Shown: piece after piece, positions 1 to 9,479 of the stretch
How positions within the stretch are numbered: the stretch's first letter is position 1
Layout: every line of letters begins with the position of its first letter
Assembly (NCBI RefSeq): GCF_026725475.1
Contig: NZ_CP109967.1
Location: 186,001-250,000 of the forward strand
Direction of reading: 5' to 3'
Source: Catenovulum adriaticum
Lineage (GTDB): Bacteria; Pseudomonadota; Gammaproteobacteria; Enterobacterales; Alteromonadaceae
DNA length: 64,000 nt
The notes under the pieces: generated by a model
Told to the model about the DNA's origin: nothing
What the model saw: only the letters and a program-made list of their open reading frames with translations
Database searches by the model: none
Translations under genes and position numbers: made by a program

Positions 1-1526
1 AGCGTAACGCCATTTTTCCAAATTGAAATTTCACGGCTTTCGTTAATTTCATTATTCGTTTGTTTGCCGGAGGCTACTTCAAGCAGATAACTAAATAGTT
101 TATCTGCGCATTCATCAATATCTACATCTGAATCTAAAATTTGACCTGCGTTAAAGTCAATCCAATGTGGTTTTTTGTTGGCAATTGTTGAGTTAGACGA
201 AATTTTTACCGTGGGTACCGGAAACCCAAGCGGTGTGCCGCGACCCGTGGTAAATAAAATAATGTTTGCACCCGCGGCTGCTAAAGCGGTTGATGAAACA
301 GCATCATTGCCTGGGCCTTCTAATAAAGTTAAGCCTGCGTTTAACGAAGCGTTATCGCCATATTCAATCACTTCGTTAACAATGGCTTTACCGCCTTTTT
401 GAATTGCGCCGAGTGACTTTTCTTCTAAGGTGGTTAAGCCACCTTCTTTATTACCCGGTGACGGGTTTTCATAAATTGGCTGGTTATTATCGATAAAGTA
501 TTGTTTAAAGCTTTGCACTAAATCAACGGTTTGGTCAAAAATTTCTTTTGAGGCACATCGATCCATTAATACTTGCTCGGCGCCAAACATTTCCGGAGTT
601 TCGGTTAAAATAACCCGACCACCATATTGGGTGAGTTTATCTGAAATTCGACCCACAATTGAGTTGGCGGTTAGTCCGCTAAAGCCATCAGAGCCACCGC
701 ATTTCATCCCTAACGTTAATTTAGAGACGGGTAAGGTGGTTCTTTGATCGTTTTTCATCAGCTTTAATAAGTCTTGAACTTGCTCTAAGCCGTATTCAAT
801 TTCGTCGTCAACTTGTTGAGAATTAAAATATCGAATTCGCTCAGGATCTAAGCCCGTTGCGCTGGCCATTAACGCCGATAATTGATTGTTTTCACAGCCT
901 AAACCAATCACAATAACGCCGCCAGCATTTGGGTGTTGCATTAAACTAGCAAGTAACTTTTGGGTATTTGATAAATCATCACCCAGTTGTGAGCAACCAA
1001 AAGGATGAGTTAAAGCAACAAACGCATCGGCTTTATCTGCGTGTTTGCGCATGCATAATTCGGCAATACGTTTAGCCGACTGGTTTACACAGCCAACCGT
1101 ATTAACAATCCAAATTTCGTTGCGGATACCGACTTTGCCATTTTTACGCAAATAACCGTCAAAAGTAGGAATTTGAGTTTCATCTACAGGTTTAGGCAGT
1201 TCAATACCTGGGTAGTGATATTTTTCATTGCCCGACAAATTGGTTTTTAAATTATGGCTATGTACTTGCTCACCAGCACTAATGGCGCAAGTCGCGTGGC
1301 CAATTGAATAGCCGTATTTGAACACAGCTTGATCTTGAGCAATATTTTGAATGGCAATTTTATGACCCGCAGGGATATCACTCAGTGTGGTTATTGATTC
1401 CCAAGGCGTTGGTAATTGAGTGCCGGCTTGCAGTGCATTAATTGCTACAATAACATTGTCGTCAGGGTGAACCTGAATCACACTTCTTAATGTTGGGTTG
1501 GTGACTTCACCTTTATCGGTTGACAT
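1..1526 (-). CDS. UxaA-family altronate/sugar-acid dehydratase (C-terminal end cut by window edge)
   Basis: Translating the minus strand from the ATG at 1526 gives an uninterrupted reading frame of about 508 residues reaching the left edge. It ends in WKNGVTL, close to the usual C-terminus of UxaA proteins, so probably only the stop is missing. An N-terminal SAF-like domain (about residues 1-100) is followed by the dehydratase domain, with the conserved Cys motifs VGCVN (about 139), GLGCENN (about 207) and MKCGGSDGFSG (about 275), the last two likely iron ligands. Members of the family dehydrate altronate, galactarate or related acids to 2-keto-3-deoxy acids in the cytoplasm. A good ribosome site (AGGTAGGAAA) precedes the start. 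The divergent neighbour is a 6-deoxyhexose-type mutarotase, so an acid derived from L-rhamnose, L-fucose or L-galactose is possible; the substrate is not determined by the sequence. Confidence 0.88.
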   Translation of the reverse strand, partial: MSTDKGEVTNPTLRSVIQVHPDDNVIVAINALQAGTQLPTPWESITTLSDIPAGHKIAIQNIAQDQAVFKYGYSIGHATCAISAGEQVHSHNLKTNLSGNEKYHYPGIELPKPVDETQIPTFDGYLRKNGKVGIRNEIWIVNTVGCVNQSAKRIAELCMRKHADKADAFVALTHPFGCSQLGDDLSNTQKLLASLMQHPNAGGVIVIGLGCENNQLSALMASATGLDPERIRYFNSQQVDDEIEYGLEQVQDLLKLMKNDQRTTLPVSKLTLGMKCGGSDGFSGLTANSIVGRISDKLTQYGGRVILTETPEMFGAEQVLMDRCASKEIFDQTVDLVQSFKQYFIDNNQPIYENPSPGNKEGGLTTLEEKSLGAIQKGGKAIVNEVIEYGDNASLNAGLTLLEGPGNDAVSSTALAAAGANIILFTTGRGTPLGFPVPTVKISSNSTIANKKPHWIDFNAGQILDSDVDIDECADKLFSYLLEVASGKQTNNEINESREISIWKNGVT

Positions 1527-1640
1527 AATATTTCCTACCTAATCTTATCGGTTTTAAATATGATAACCTATTTTTATATATATTTTAATATGTATCACGT
1601 ATTATAATCTGTAAAATTAACTGAGTAACAGGAGAAAGCT

Positions 1641-1997
1641 TTGGCTAACAATAAACGTATTTGTCTGGCATTAGACCTAGTCGATGATGCGACTTTAATT
1701 TCTGAGTATATTGATTATCATCAGCCGCAAAATGCTTGGCCACAAATCACCCAAAATATTCGCGATAAAGGCATTATTGATATGGAGATATATCATGTGG
1801 CTGATCGCCTATTTATGATTATGGAAGTAGGTCCTGATTTTGATCCAAATAAAGCCCCCGCAACTCAGGCCGGGATCGAAAAAGATGAAGCGTGGGAACA
1901 GTTAATGTGGAAATATCAAAAAGCATTAGCTTGTGCCAAACCAGGCGAAAAATGGGTCGAGATGCAAAAGATTTATGATTTAAAAAACGCACTTTAA
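1641..1997 (+). CDS. L-rhamnose/L-fucose-type mutarotase (DUF718)
   Basis: A 118-residue cytoplasmic protein of the RhaM/DUF718 family, which interconverts alpha and beta anomers of 6-deoxyhexoses such as L-rhamnose or L-fucose. The N-terminal RICLALDLVDD strand, the Tyr26-His27 pair in YIDYHQ, and the downstream IYHV..RLFMIMEV segment match the family; length is slightly above the usual 104-114. The start is TTG at 1641, behind an AGGAGA ribosome site; there is no ATG that fits better. It is divergent from the UxaA-family gene, which shares the 114-base promoter region. With a GH29 fucosidase-like gene 13 kb away, L-fucose or L-galactose is as likely a substrate as L-rhamnose. Confidence 0.87.
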   Translation: MANNKRICLALDLVDDATLISEYIDYHQPQNAWPQITQNIRDKGIIDMEIYHVADRLFMIMEVGPDFDPNKAPATQAGIEKDEAWEQLMWKYQKALACAKPGEKWVEMQKIYDLKNAL

Positions 1998-2043
1998 AAA
2001 TAAAATCCTGTTATGCGGGATATTAAAGCGATTAGGCTATAAT

Positions 2044-2073
2044 AATGCTCACGTTATGGTGGGCATTTTTTAT
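2044..2073 (+). terminator. Rho-independent terminator after the mutarotase gene
   Basis: A stem AATGCTCAC / GTGGGCATT with a short loop is followed by a run of T. It lies 46 bases after the mutarotase stop. Confidence 0.75.
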
Positions 2074-2242
2074 TTATTTTTTATTCCTTAGTTAATTAAA
2101 ACTATTTAGTTATCATTGTGTTAGCTGTTTTTCGTTAAATTACCGCGACTAAAAGTTGTAAGGGTTGTGTAAATTGGTTGGCTGTTAGTGATCATTTTTG
2201 TATAATTTGTTTATAGATAACTGTTAACAATTTGGATTTGTC

Positions 2243-4627
2243 ATGAGTCATAAAATAACACGTCGAGATGTGCTTAAATTTGTAGGAGCTGGTGTTGTCG
2301 TCGGTGGGGTTGGCTGCGCACAAGTACGTACAAGTACTGAAGATAGTTTAAATGAAAAACAAAAATTACAACAACCTGTAAAAACAATTGATAATTGGTC
2401 GAATACGCACGACAGAGTTTGGTTGGGTGGCAATTATTGGGCAAATCCAATGGAAGATTGGCGGGTTCGTGATGGGCGTGCTGAGTGCATAAACCCTGGC
2501 GGAAACCGAAGTATTCATTCTCTTACCCACCAAATAACCAATCCAAAAGCCTCTTTTTCAACCAGCGTACGATTACAAAATTTAAAACCTAACGACAATG
2601 ATGGTGGCGCAGGCATTCGATTAGGTGCAAAAAGTGAAATTAACGAATATCGAAGTAATTGTTTTGTACAACAAGGTTTAGATATTGGCATTGTTAAAAA
2701 CACTTTATTTATTGGCAAAGAAACTCGAACGTTAAAAAAACCGATAAATACCGATGAAGTTGACTTAATTATTACAGGTACACCTCAGGTTGGCGCTGTT
2801 ATGTTACAGGTTGAAGTAAAACAGGCTAATGAACAAATCCAATTAGGTACAATGAATTTATTGGTATCGGGTGATGAAATTACCGGTAATATTGCGCTTG
2901 TAAGCAATTTACGTTTACCTGCCACTACACATCAAAGTGATTTACCTGAGCATAATGGTAGCCGTTATCGTTTTAGCCAATGGCAAATAGAAGGGGTTGC
3001 ATTTAATCATGCGCCTGAACAAAAATTTGGGCCTATTTTATGGACAATGTATTCACTGAGCGATTCGCGCAGCGATGAAGGTTTTGTGATGAAACTGAGT
3101 GCGCTGCTTGGCCCTATGGGTCAAAAAGATAACCAAACGGTTGAATTGCAGGTGAAAAAAAATGGTCAGTGGCAAACACTCCAGACCGCTAAAATTGATC
3201 CTAATGCGGCTATGGTTAATTACCGAATTACAAATTGGAATGAGCAGCAAAAAACTGAGTTTAGAGTGGTTTACCAAGAAAAACATAAAGATGGTAGTGT
3301 AACCCCTGATATTTATTATGGCAGCATTGCCGCTAACCCGGTAGGCCGGCCACTTAAAATGGCATCCTTAACTTGTCAAAATGATTATGCTTTTCCTTAT
3401 CAACCTGTAGCTGAAAATATTATTAAATTACAACCTGATTTGGTGTTTTTCTCAGGGGACCAATTGTACGAAAGCCATGGTGGTTTTGGTTATGTTAGAG
3501 CTCCAGCACAGCGCGCTACGCTAAATTATTTAAGAATGCATTATCAATTTGGCTGGTCATTTAGAGATGCCATGCGCCATCAACCAACCTTGTGTTTACC
3601 GGATGATCACGATGTGATGCAAGGGAATTTATGGGGTGAGGGCGGCGCAGCGATGCAGCATATTGAAAAAGATCCAAGTGCATCTGTACTAGGTGGGTAT
3701 ATCCAGCCTGTCGAAATGATAAACGTAGTACATAAAATTAATACTGGGCATCACCCTGATGCTTATGATCCTACCCCTACCCCTACGCCTCGTGGTATTA
3801 GTAGTTATTTTGGTGAAATGGTGTACGGAGATGTCGGTTTTGCTATATTAGCTGATCGCCAGTGGAAAAGTGGACCTGAACGCATTAATGTTGAAGTTGG
3901 CGTCACCGGACAAGATGAAGCGCCAGAATATATTAATCCAGATTATGATATTGAAGGGCTTAAATTGTTAGGTGAAAGACAAGAAAGCTTTTTGAAAAAA
4001 TGGGGACAAGATTGGCGTGGTCACAAGCTAAAAGCTGTGTTAAGCCAAACCGTGTTCGCTGGTATTGCAACGCATCAGCCAAGACCAGACCGATATTTAA
4101 AATATGATTTTGATTGTAGCGGCTGGCCTGCATCTGCTCGTAATCGGGCAATTGAGATAATGCGTGATTCAATGGCGTTGCATATTTGTGGCGATACGCA
4201 CTTAGGTACACTCTCGCAATACGGCGTTCACCAACAACGTGATAGCAACTGGGCATTTTGCAGCCCAGCAATTGCAGCTGGATGGCCGCGTTGGTGGAAC
4301 CCAGACTCTATCAATTTAAGCTATCAAAACCGACCTGATCATGGCTTAGATAATACTGGTGAATATTTAGATGCATTTGGTAATAAAATGTATATTTATG
4401 CGGTTGCTAATCCAGTCGTTGGAAAATCAGCAAACCGTTATGTAAAAGCGCATGAAAAAGGTAGTGGTTTTGGGGTGATTAGTTTTGATACTGATGCACT
4501 CACTTACACTATGAGTGCTTATAAGTTTTTAATTGATATCAAAGATACACAAGCTGAAAATCAATACCCAGGTTGGCCTGTAACCATTCACCAAGCGGAA
4601 AATAAAGGGGATAACCAGTTAAGCTAA
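2243..4627 (+). CDS. Tat-exported PhoD-like metallophosphatase
   Basis: A 794-residue protein beginning with a twin-arginine signal (SHKITRRDVLKFVGAG) that runs into a lipobox-like GGVGC at about residues 21-25, so it is probably an exported lipoprotein or periplasmic enzyme. Residues about 60-260 resemble a beta-sandwich (LamG-like) domain with the pattern of secreted carbohydrate-associated proteins. The C-terminal half is a PhoD-type calcineurin-fold phosphoesterase, with the metal-ligand motifs FFSGDQLYE (about 400) and LPDDHDV (about 455) and a late HICGDTHLG (about 650). A Pro-Thr stretch sits near 515. PhoD relatives release phosphate from phosphomono- or diesters; the added N-terminal domain suggests a polymer-linked substrate, which is inference. 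It stands alone, with a terminator behind it. Confidence 0.8.
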   Translation: MSHKITRRDVLKFVGAGVVVGGVGCAQVRTSTEDSLNEKQKLQQPVKTIDNWSNTHDRVWLGGNYWANPMEDWRVRDGRAECINPGGNRSIHSLTHQITNPKASFSTSVRLQNLKPNDNDGGAGIRLGAKSEINEYRSNCFVQQGLDIGIVKNTLFIGKETRTLKKPINTDEVDLIITGTPQVGAVMLQVEVKQANEQIQLGTMNLLVSGDEITGNIALVSNLRLPATTHQSDLPEHNGSRYRFSQWQIEGVAFNHAPEQKFGPILWTMYSLSDSRSDEGFVMKLSALLGPMGQKDNQTVELQVKKNGQWQTLQTAKIDPNAAMVNYRITNWNEQQKTEFRVVYQEKHKDGSVTPDIYYGSIAANPVGRPLKMASLTCQNDYAFPYQPVAENIIKLQPDLVFFSGDQLYESHGGFGYVRAPAQRATLNYLRMHYQFGWSFRDAMRHQPTLCLPDDHDVMQGNLWGEGGAAMQHIEKDPSASVLGGYIQPVEMINVVHKINTGHHPDAYDPTPTPTPRGISSYFGEMVYGDVGFAILADRQWKSGPERINVEVGVTGQDEAPEYINPDYDIEGLKLLGERQESFLKKWGQDWRGHKLKAVLSQTVFAGIATHQPRPDRYLKYDFDCSGWPASARNRAIEIMRDSMALHICGDTHLGTLSQYGVHQQRDSNWAFCSPAIAAGWPRWWNPDSINLSYQNRPDHGLDNTGEYLDAFGNKMYIYAVANPVVGKSANRYVKAHEKGSGFGVISFDTDALTYTMSAYKFLIDIKDTQAENQYPGWPVTIHQAENKGDNQLS

Positions 4628-4681
4628 CCTATAAGTAGCACGGGTATATAGCTTTGCTTTATTGATATATTCACCAGCCAT

Positions 4682-4724
4682 AAATCGCTGTTATATAAAT
4701 TAATTATATTTCAGCGATTTTTTA
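4682..4724 (+). terminator. Terminator hairpin after the PhoD-like gene
   Basis: AAATCGCTG pairs with CAGCGATTT across a second AT-rich inner stem, and a T run follows. It separates the phosphatase from the convergent propeller/cytochrome gene. Confidence 0.65.
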
Positions 4725-4800
4725 TTAATCTTTATCGTTACCCAACTTGTCGTTTAAAATACATATTAAAAATTTAGTTTGTATTCGGTAGTATAAGCTA

Positions 4801-6030
4801 TTATTGAGACCAAGTGATTTCAGCTAATTGATTGGTGGCTGTTTGGTGAATAATAAGCCCATTATTACCCATGCGCATATGCCGAATTAAACCTGAGTAC
4901 ACGCCTTCTTTACTAGGGATTGGCCAACTTTGCATGGTTTCGCTATTGAGATCAAATCGGACTAAAGTTTCAGGTCTTTTAGCTGATTCGTTAAACCAAA
5001 TTGCATTATCTGCGTATTCAATTGCATAAGGGTGGCTATCTGCACCGCTGGGGTTATCCCACTGTGTGATCTTTCCATTTTTTGGATTATAACGGCCTAG
5101 CTTACCCACGCCTGAGTTGACATAAAAAATCATATCATCTGGTGTAATCGCGAGTCGTCGGGTGTGGGTTTGAGCGCCGGGAAGTTTAATTTCGGTGAGC
5201 TTCATTGAGTTTTTATCTACTTTAATTAAGCAGTTGCTGCCATTACACGACACCCAAGGCGTGCCTTTAGAGTCAAGTTTGATACCATAAGGACGAGCAC
5301 CTTTGGTCGGTAATGTAACTAATTGAATATCGCCAGTTTCAGGTTCAAGTTTACCAATCATATTACTGTGCTGAAGGGTAAACCAAAATCTTCCTTTGTT
5401 ATCAAATACCCCGGTATGAGGGTCACGCGCTTTTTCATCCGGCATTTTAAAAACTTTAAATGTCTCAGCTTTTAAATCTAAATATCCCACAGTGCCATTT
5501 TTATTCCCTAAAAACCAAGGTGTTTGATTTTTATCTAGTGATACGCTGTGCGCATAAGTACCACTTGGTAGTGTATATTCTTTTATGTCGCCAGTGTTAG
5601 GATTTAACCGACCGAGAATATTTCCCCATTGGCCGACCCACCAAATAATACCATTTTTACCTTGTACCGGATCTCGAGCTCGCTGCCCGAGTGTCGGTAC
5701 CTGCCAGTACTCAAAGTTAAGCTTAAGATCACCTTTAATAACGGTAGACTCGCGCTTAGTATTCACCGGATAATGCTCAGCTAAATACCCAGTTATATTT
5801 TGAGTGAGCTTTTTATCCGAGTTCGTATTAACCATGTAGCTTATAAGAGTTTTCCAGTCTTTTTGGCTATAACCCGAGCTATGCTTTAAATTATTCAAAC
5901 TATGGCAAGTAGAGCAAAGCTGATCAACGAGTTGCTCCGGCTTTTTATCTGCGGCTGATACAGGGGTAAATATGCTCAATAACGCTGTTACCACCATGTA
6001 TTTTTGAGATGAAAATTTACGCTTGCTCAT
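4801..6030 (-). CDS. Exported cytochrome c / Vgb-like beta-propeller protein
   Basis: The start is taken at ATG 6030 because a strong GGAG ribosome site sits just upstream; a longer frame to 6066 lacks one. A signal peptide (residues 1-26, ending PVSAA) is followed by a single heme-binding CSTCH at 39-43 and then by six or so repeats typical of streptogramin lyase (Vgb)-like beta-propellers, with phrases such as WVGQWGNILGRLNP, WFTLQHSNMIGKLEP and WFNESAKRPETLVRFD. The fusion of a small mono-heme segment to a Vgb-type propeller occurs in environmental bacteria but has no well-established reaction. It may be a periplasmic electron-transfer or sugar/lactone-processing protein. The Vgb antibiotic-lyase role is unlikely given the heme. 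Confidence 0.75.
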   Translation of the reverse strand: MSKRKFSSQKYMVVTALLSIFTPVSAADKKPEQLVDQLCSTCHSLNNLKHSSGYSQKDWKTLISYMVNTNSDKKLTQNITGYLAEHYPVNTKRESTVIKGDLKLNFEYWQVPTLGQRARDPVQGKNGIIWWVGQWGNILGRLNPNTGDIKEYTLPSGTYAHSVSLDKNQTPWFLGNKNGTVGYLDLKAETFKVFKMPDEKARDPHTGVFDNKGRFWFTLQHSNMIGKLEPETGDIQLVTLPTKGARPYGIKLDSKGTPWVSCNGSNCLIKVDKNSMKLTEIKLPGAQTHTRRLAITPDDMIFYVNSGVGKLGRYNPKNGKITQWDNPSGADSHPYAIEYADNAIWFNESAKRPETLVRFDLNSETMQSWPIPSKEGVYSGLIRHMRMGNNGLIIHQTATNQLAEITWSQ

Positions 6031-6128
6031 ACTATCTCCTAGTTTTTTATAATTAACGCAAAGCATAGCCGATAAACCGTTACCATGTGTAATAACGCTG
6101 AGCGATTTACAAATCGATTTAAGTTATT

Positions 6129-7352
6129 TTAGCGAGCCTGACGATAGGCTGAAAAAGCTGGAATTAAAGCCGTGACAAAAGTGGCGAATATGATCAGCCC
6201 AAGTGTTTCAATGCTACTTTGTGTGAAAATATTGGCAGATAAAAATAGCCCAAATTCAGCGGAAATCCAGTCTCCCAAATAATATAAACTTAAGCTAATC
6301 AAGCTAATAGCCGAAATTGCACTGAGCATAACTAAAATCAATGCTTCGACAACAATGAGAGAGAAGATAATACTTGAGCCAGCCCCCATTATTCGTAGCA
6401 CTGAAATTTCAGCTTTTCTTTGTTCCATACTGGCTAATAGCATAGTACATAAGCCAATTAGAGATGAAATCAATACCAGAAAACTAATGACTCTCAAAAC
6501 GTTTTCTAGTGTCCTCATTAGTTGCCAAAGTTCAGCCATAGCTACGCCGGGTAAAATAGCCATCAGCCTGTCGTCTTGCATTTGGTTAATACGGCGTTGT
6601 AAAGTAAAAGTCGAAAACTTTGATTTTAAACCTAACATTACTGCGGTAATGGTTTTAGGGTAAATTTGCTCAGGCGATATTTTATCTAAGTTAGCTATTA
6701 ATTTTTTTAAATGCGCGGGCGGTAAATGAACAGCTTCTATGCCTGCTAATGTAACATGCACACTTTTATCAACAGGTGTACCGGTTGGCGTCAAAATACC
6801 ACTTACTATAAAAGGTGAGTTTTTATGCTCTTTAAAGCTGCTTGACCCTATGCCATGTGCAATAACAATACGATCACCTACTTTGTAATTTAATTGTTTA
6901 GCCACCTCAAAACCGAGCACGGTTTCAAATATCCCGTTAAATGCCTGACCTGCTGCAAACGTGAGTTTTTGTTGATGACCATACTGAAAGGACTTAAAGT
7001 ATTCTTTATTAGTGCCCAGTACTCGGTAACCTTTATGCGAGTCACCCAATGCAATAGGAATTGCCCAGCTAACGTCTTTATGTTTTTGTAGTTTGGCAAA
7101 GCTCTGGTATTGAATATCGTTAACCGCAGAGCCCATTCTAAATACTGAATACAATAATAGATTAAGTTGGCCACTGGGTGCGCCTACAATTAAATCAATA
7201 CCACTGGTTGAGCGACTAAAACTCTCTTTGGCTTGGGTTCGGATATGTTCAACGCTAAGCAAAACCGTCAGGCTAATAAATAAGGATATAAATGTTAGGC
7301 TAACTGTTTTGCCTCGTGATTTTAGGCTATTCCACGCAAGTGACGTTAACAT
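6129..7352 (-). CDS. ABC transporter permease, LolE/MacB-like (FtsX superfamily)
   Basis: A 407-residue inner-membrane permease with one N-terminal membrane segment (about 15-37), a large periplasmic MacB-like domain (about 40-280) and three C-terminal membrane segments (about 285-310, 335-360, 375-400), the FtsX/LolCE layout. Its start overlaps the stop of the ATPase gene by seven bases, so the two form an operon read leftward. The operon begins beside a Zur-like operator at 8081-8093. LolDE-type transporters move lipoproteins or other hydrophobic cargo; genomic pairing with the divergent DUF3299 gene suggests a role in metal-limited envelope physiology. The cargo is unknown. Confidence 0.82.
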   Translation of the reverse strand: MLTSLAWNSLKSRGKTVSLTFISLFISLTVLLSVEHIRTQAKESFSRSTSGIDLIVGAPSGQLNLLLYSVFRMGSAVNDIQYQSFAKLQKHKDVSWAIPIALGDSHKGYRVLGTNKEYFKSFQYGHQQKLTFAAGQAFNGIFETVLGFEVAKQLNYKVGDRIVIAHGIGSSSFKEHKNSPFIVSGILTPTGTPVDKSVHVTLAGIEAVHLPPAHLKKLIANLDKISPEQIYPKTITAVMLGLKSKFSTFTLQRRINQMQDDRLMAILPGVAMAELWQLMRTLENVLRVISFLVLISSLIGLCTMLLASMEQRKAEISVLRIMGAGSSIIFSLIVVEALILVMLSAISAISLISLSLYYLGDWISAEFGLFLSANIFTQSSIETLGLIIFATFVTALIPAFSAYRQAR

Positions 7353-8044
7353 GATAAATACAGCGCTTGACTAATGGAATGAATGTTTAAGCTTTTATCA
7401 AAATAGCGTTGCAAACTTAAATCGTGGCTAACAAAAATGAGCGTCGTATCAAGTTGTTCGCAGATTTCTAGCAAAATAGACATAAACGCATCTTTAGCAT
7501 TAGCATCTAGCGCAGAGGTAGGCTCATCGACCAGTAATATATCGGGTTTGTTAACTAAAGCTCTCGCTATGGCGACTCTTTGTTGCTGACCAATACTTAA
7601 TGATGAAGCCGCTTGTTTACTTAGTGAAGAAGGTAATTTTAAACGAGTTAATATCTGTTCAATAAATGCTTGGTTGTGGTCGAGACTGCGTCCAGAAAAA
7701 TACACAGCTAATTCAATATTTTTTTGCACACTCAGATAAGGAATTAAATTAAATTGTTGAAAGACGACCCCTATATGATTGGCTCTGAATTTGTCGCGTT
7801 TTCGTTCTGATAAATCTGAAAAAGGTTGCGTTAAGATCTTAATGTGGCCTTGATCGGGGGTTAAAGTACCTGATAATAAGTTTAATAATGTTGACTTACC
7901 CGAACCTGAATCACCATATAAAAAAATTCGTTCACCGGTTTTTAATTGCCAATTTGGGATACTAAGTTGTAAATTTTTTTTATTGTAAGCAAATTTAAGG
8001 TTTTCAATTGTAATTGCCATTTTTTGGGTGACGGTGTTAGACAT
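7346..8044 (-). CDS. ABC transporter ATP-binding protein, LolD-like
   Basis: A cytoplasmic ABC ATPase of about 232 residues with Walker A GDSGSGKST (about 48), the Q-loop in VFQQFNLIPYL (about 92), the signature SIGQQQRVAIARAL (about 150) and Walker B ILLVDEPTSALD (about 172), plus the switch His in FVSHD. The start is set at ATG 8044, in place of a TTG two codons upstream. It heads a two-gene operon with the FtsX-type permease and is divergent from the DUF3299 gene. The shared intergenic region carries a GTTAT-N3-ATAAC palindrome, so zinc-dependent repression is plausible. Confidence 0.88.
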   Translation of the reverse strand: MSNTVTQKMAITIENLKFAYNKKNLQLSIPNWQLKTGERIFLYGDSGSGKSTLLNLLSGTLTPDQGHIKILTQPFSDLSERKRDKFRANHIGVVFQQFNLIPYLSVQKNIELAVYFSGRSLDHNQAFIEQILTRLKLPSSLSKQAASSLSIGQQQRVAIARALVNKPDILLVDEPTSALDANAKDAFMSILLEICEQLDTTLIFVSHDLSLQRYFDKSLNIHSISQALYLSC

Positions 8045-8080
8045 GGACAACGATTATCATTAATATACTAAAATAGGAGT

Positions 8081-8093
8081 GTTATGTTATAAC
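8081..8093. promoter_or_regulatory. Zur-like operator between the ABC operon and the DUF3299 gene
   Basis: GTTATGTTATAAC fits the GTTAT-N3-ATAAC pattern of zinc uptake regulator (Zur) sites and lies inside a longer palindrome, ATGTTATAACAT. A -10-like TATACT is at 8064-8069, so bound repressor would cover the start of transcription of the rightward gene and lie 37 bases from the leftward ATG. The same 13-base pattern occurs before the MerC-like gene at 9480. Confidence 0.6.
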
Positions 8094-8126
8094 ATGTTTT
8101 TTATGCTGGGTTCAAATTTAGATATT

Positions 8127-8738
8127 ATGATGAGAATAATAAGTAAATACATTCACTATAGCTTGTTGCCTATATTAGTTTTAGCAGCGATTTTGATCGC
8201 TTGTCGTGTATACGCCCAAGACGAAGTTAATCAAATTTATCAATCGGTTGAATGGACAGAACTGATGCCAAAAGATGATTTAGACGCACTGATGAACCCA
8301 CCTGATTATTTACTGGACATAGCAGATGGTACTGAAGATGATTCTTTACAAGCACTTTCAAATACAAAACAACTAGACGATAAAACTAAACGATATGAAC
8401 AGGCGTTAACTTCATATCGGGTGTCTCCGGAATATAATAATAAAAATATTCGCATTGCTGGATTTGTTGTACCTGTTGAAGTTGATCCATCACAAAAAGC
8501 AATTAGCTTTTTTATTGTGCCTTATTTTGGCGCTTGCCTGCATATGCCACCGCCGCCACCCAATCAGATTATTTATGTTGATTATGAGCAAGGCATAAAA
8601 ATTGATAATTTGTATGATCCATTCTGGTTTGAAGGAAAATTAACCATTAAAAAAGTAGAAGCTGACGTTGCTTCATCAGCATACCAGATGAACGTAAATC
8701 AAATATTAGCCTACGAAGAAGAAGCGCAAGCCAATTAG
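8127..8738 (+). CDS. DUF3299 exported protein, probable zinc-regulon member
   Basis: A protein of about 203 residues that begins with a signal peptide (MMRIISKYIHYSLLPILVLAAIL), ending either at a LIAC lipobox or at VYA-QD. The C-terminal half has the DUF3299 core, with IAGFVVPVE followed by FFIVPYFGACLHMPPPPPNQ, a Cys-His-Pro-rich loop that could bind metal. The start at 8127 is chosen because it gives a normal signal peptide; frames opening at 8079 or 8094 add a long leader that overlaps the palindrome. DUF3299 proteins have no proven biochemical role. Here the gene is divergent from a LolDE-like transporter across a Zur-like box, which suggests a part in zinc-limited envelope maintenance (inference). 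Confidence 0.75.
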   Translation: MMRIISKYIHYSLLPILVLAAILIACRVYAQDEVNQIYQSVEWTELMPKDDLDALMNPPDYLLDIADGTEDDSLQALSNTKQLDDKTKRYEQALTSYRVSPEYNNKNIRIAGFVVPVEVDPSQKAISFFIVPYFGACLHMPPPPPNQIIYVDYEQGIKIDNLYDPFWFEGKLTIKKVEADVASSAYQMNVNQILAYEEEAQAN

Positions 8739-9009
8739 CGTCAACTAAAGTTATATTTTGAGTTAAAAATGGGTTGGTAATGGCTTAGCAATGAATATAG
8801 TCGGAGTTTAAGTTATTTTTTGCAAACGAAACCACCTGTCATTTTTAGCACTACTGTCTATTTAGGCTTAAACGAGTGGCTTTATTTTGACATATTATTT
8901 TAGATGTCGTTGGTTGCTTTGCATGTTCAGTGCGGCCTTGAAAAAATTGTGAGTTCAGTTGCACTTGAAATGCGCTATATGTTCAACATAATTTAGCGGT
9001 TACACTCTG

Positions 9010-9417
9010 TTATTTTTTGTTTGAGGTATTACATTGATGTTGTTTGCTGAATTTAAAATTTCGAAAGTGTGCATATGCCAGTATGCTCGCAGTGATAACC
9101 GTTAATATAATTTCAAGTTGCTCGCCAAGTACTTTATGCCCCAAAATTGCAACAATGGAAAGCGTAAATAGGGCACTTAAACCAATCCAGAGTACCAAGC
9201 TATTCTTGTGACGGCGATAACCTAAAAACAAAGCAAATAAACCAAGCGGTACCACAATATAAAGTAGCCCTTTATGAAAAACTTCATGATCAATGTTTAA
9301 CACTGCCGACAACGAAGGAACCAAGACGATTATAAAAGGAAAAAATAAGCAATGAACAACACAAATAGAGGATAGTGCTATTGCCAATTTATCGCTTAAC
9401 AACTGAATTTTAAACAT
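9010..9417 (-). CDS. MerC-family inner-membrane protein
   Basis: A 135-residue protein with four hydrophobic segments (about 12-35, 47-65, 72-92, 98-115) and the MerC hallmark SSICVVHCLFFP near residue 16-27, where the Ser-Cys-His-Cys arrangement could handle a metal ion. A His/Cys-containing tail (KQHQCNTSNKK) follows. MerC was named for mercury uptake, but there is no merR, merA or merT here. The GTTATAATATAAC palindrome 63 bases upstream argues for zinc-dependent control, so zinc transport or sensing is a better guess. It stands as a single gene. Confidence 0.78.
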   Translation of the reverse strand: MFKIQLLSDKLAIALSSICVVHCLFFPFIIVLVPSLSAVLNIDHEVFHKGLLYIVVPLGLFALFLGYRRHKNSLVLWIGLSALFTLSIVAILGHKVLGEQLEIILTVITASILAYAHFRNFKFSKQHQCNTSNKK

Positions 9418-9479
9418 GCAAGGTTCCTGTGAAATTTGGATATGAACTAAGACAGACGAATATGGTGACGGAAAGTAAT

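Noticed and set aside
9010..9417. Mercury-resistance operon
   Set aside because: No other mer gene is nearby and the upstream palindrome fits Zur.
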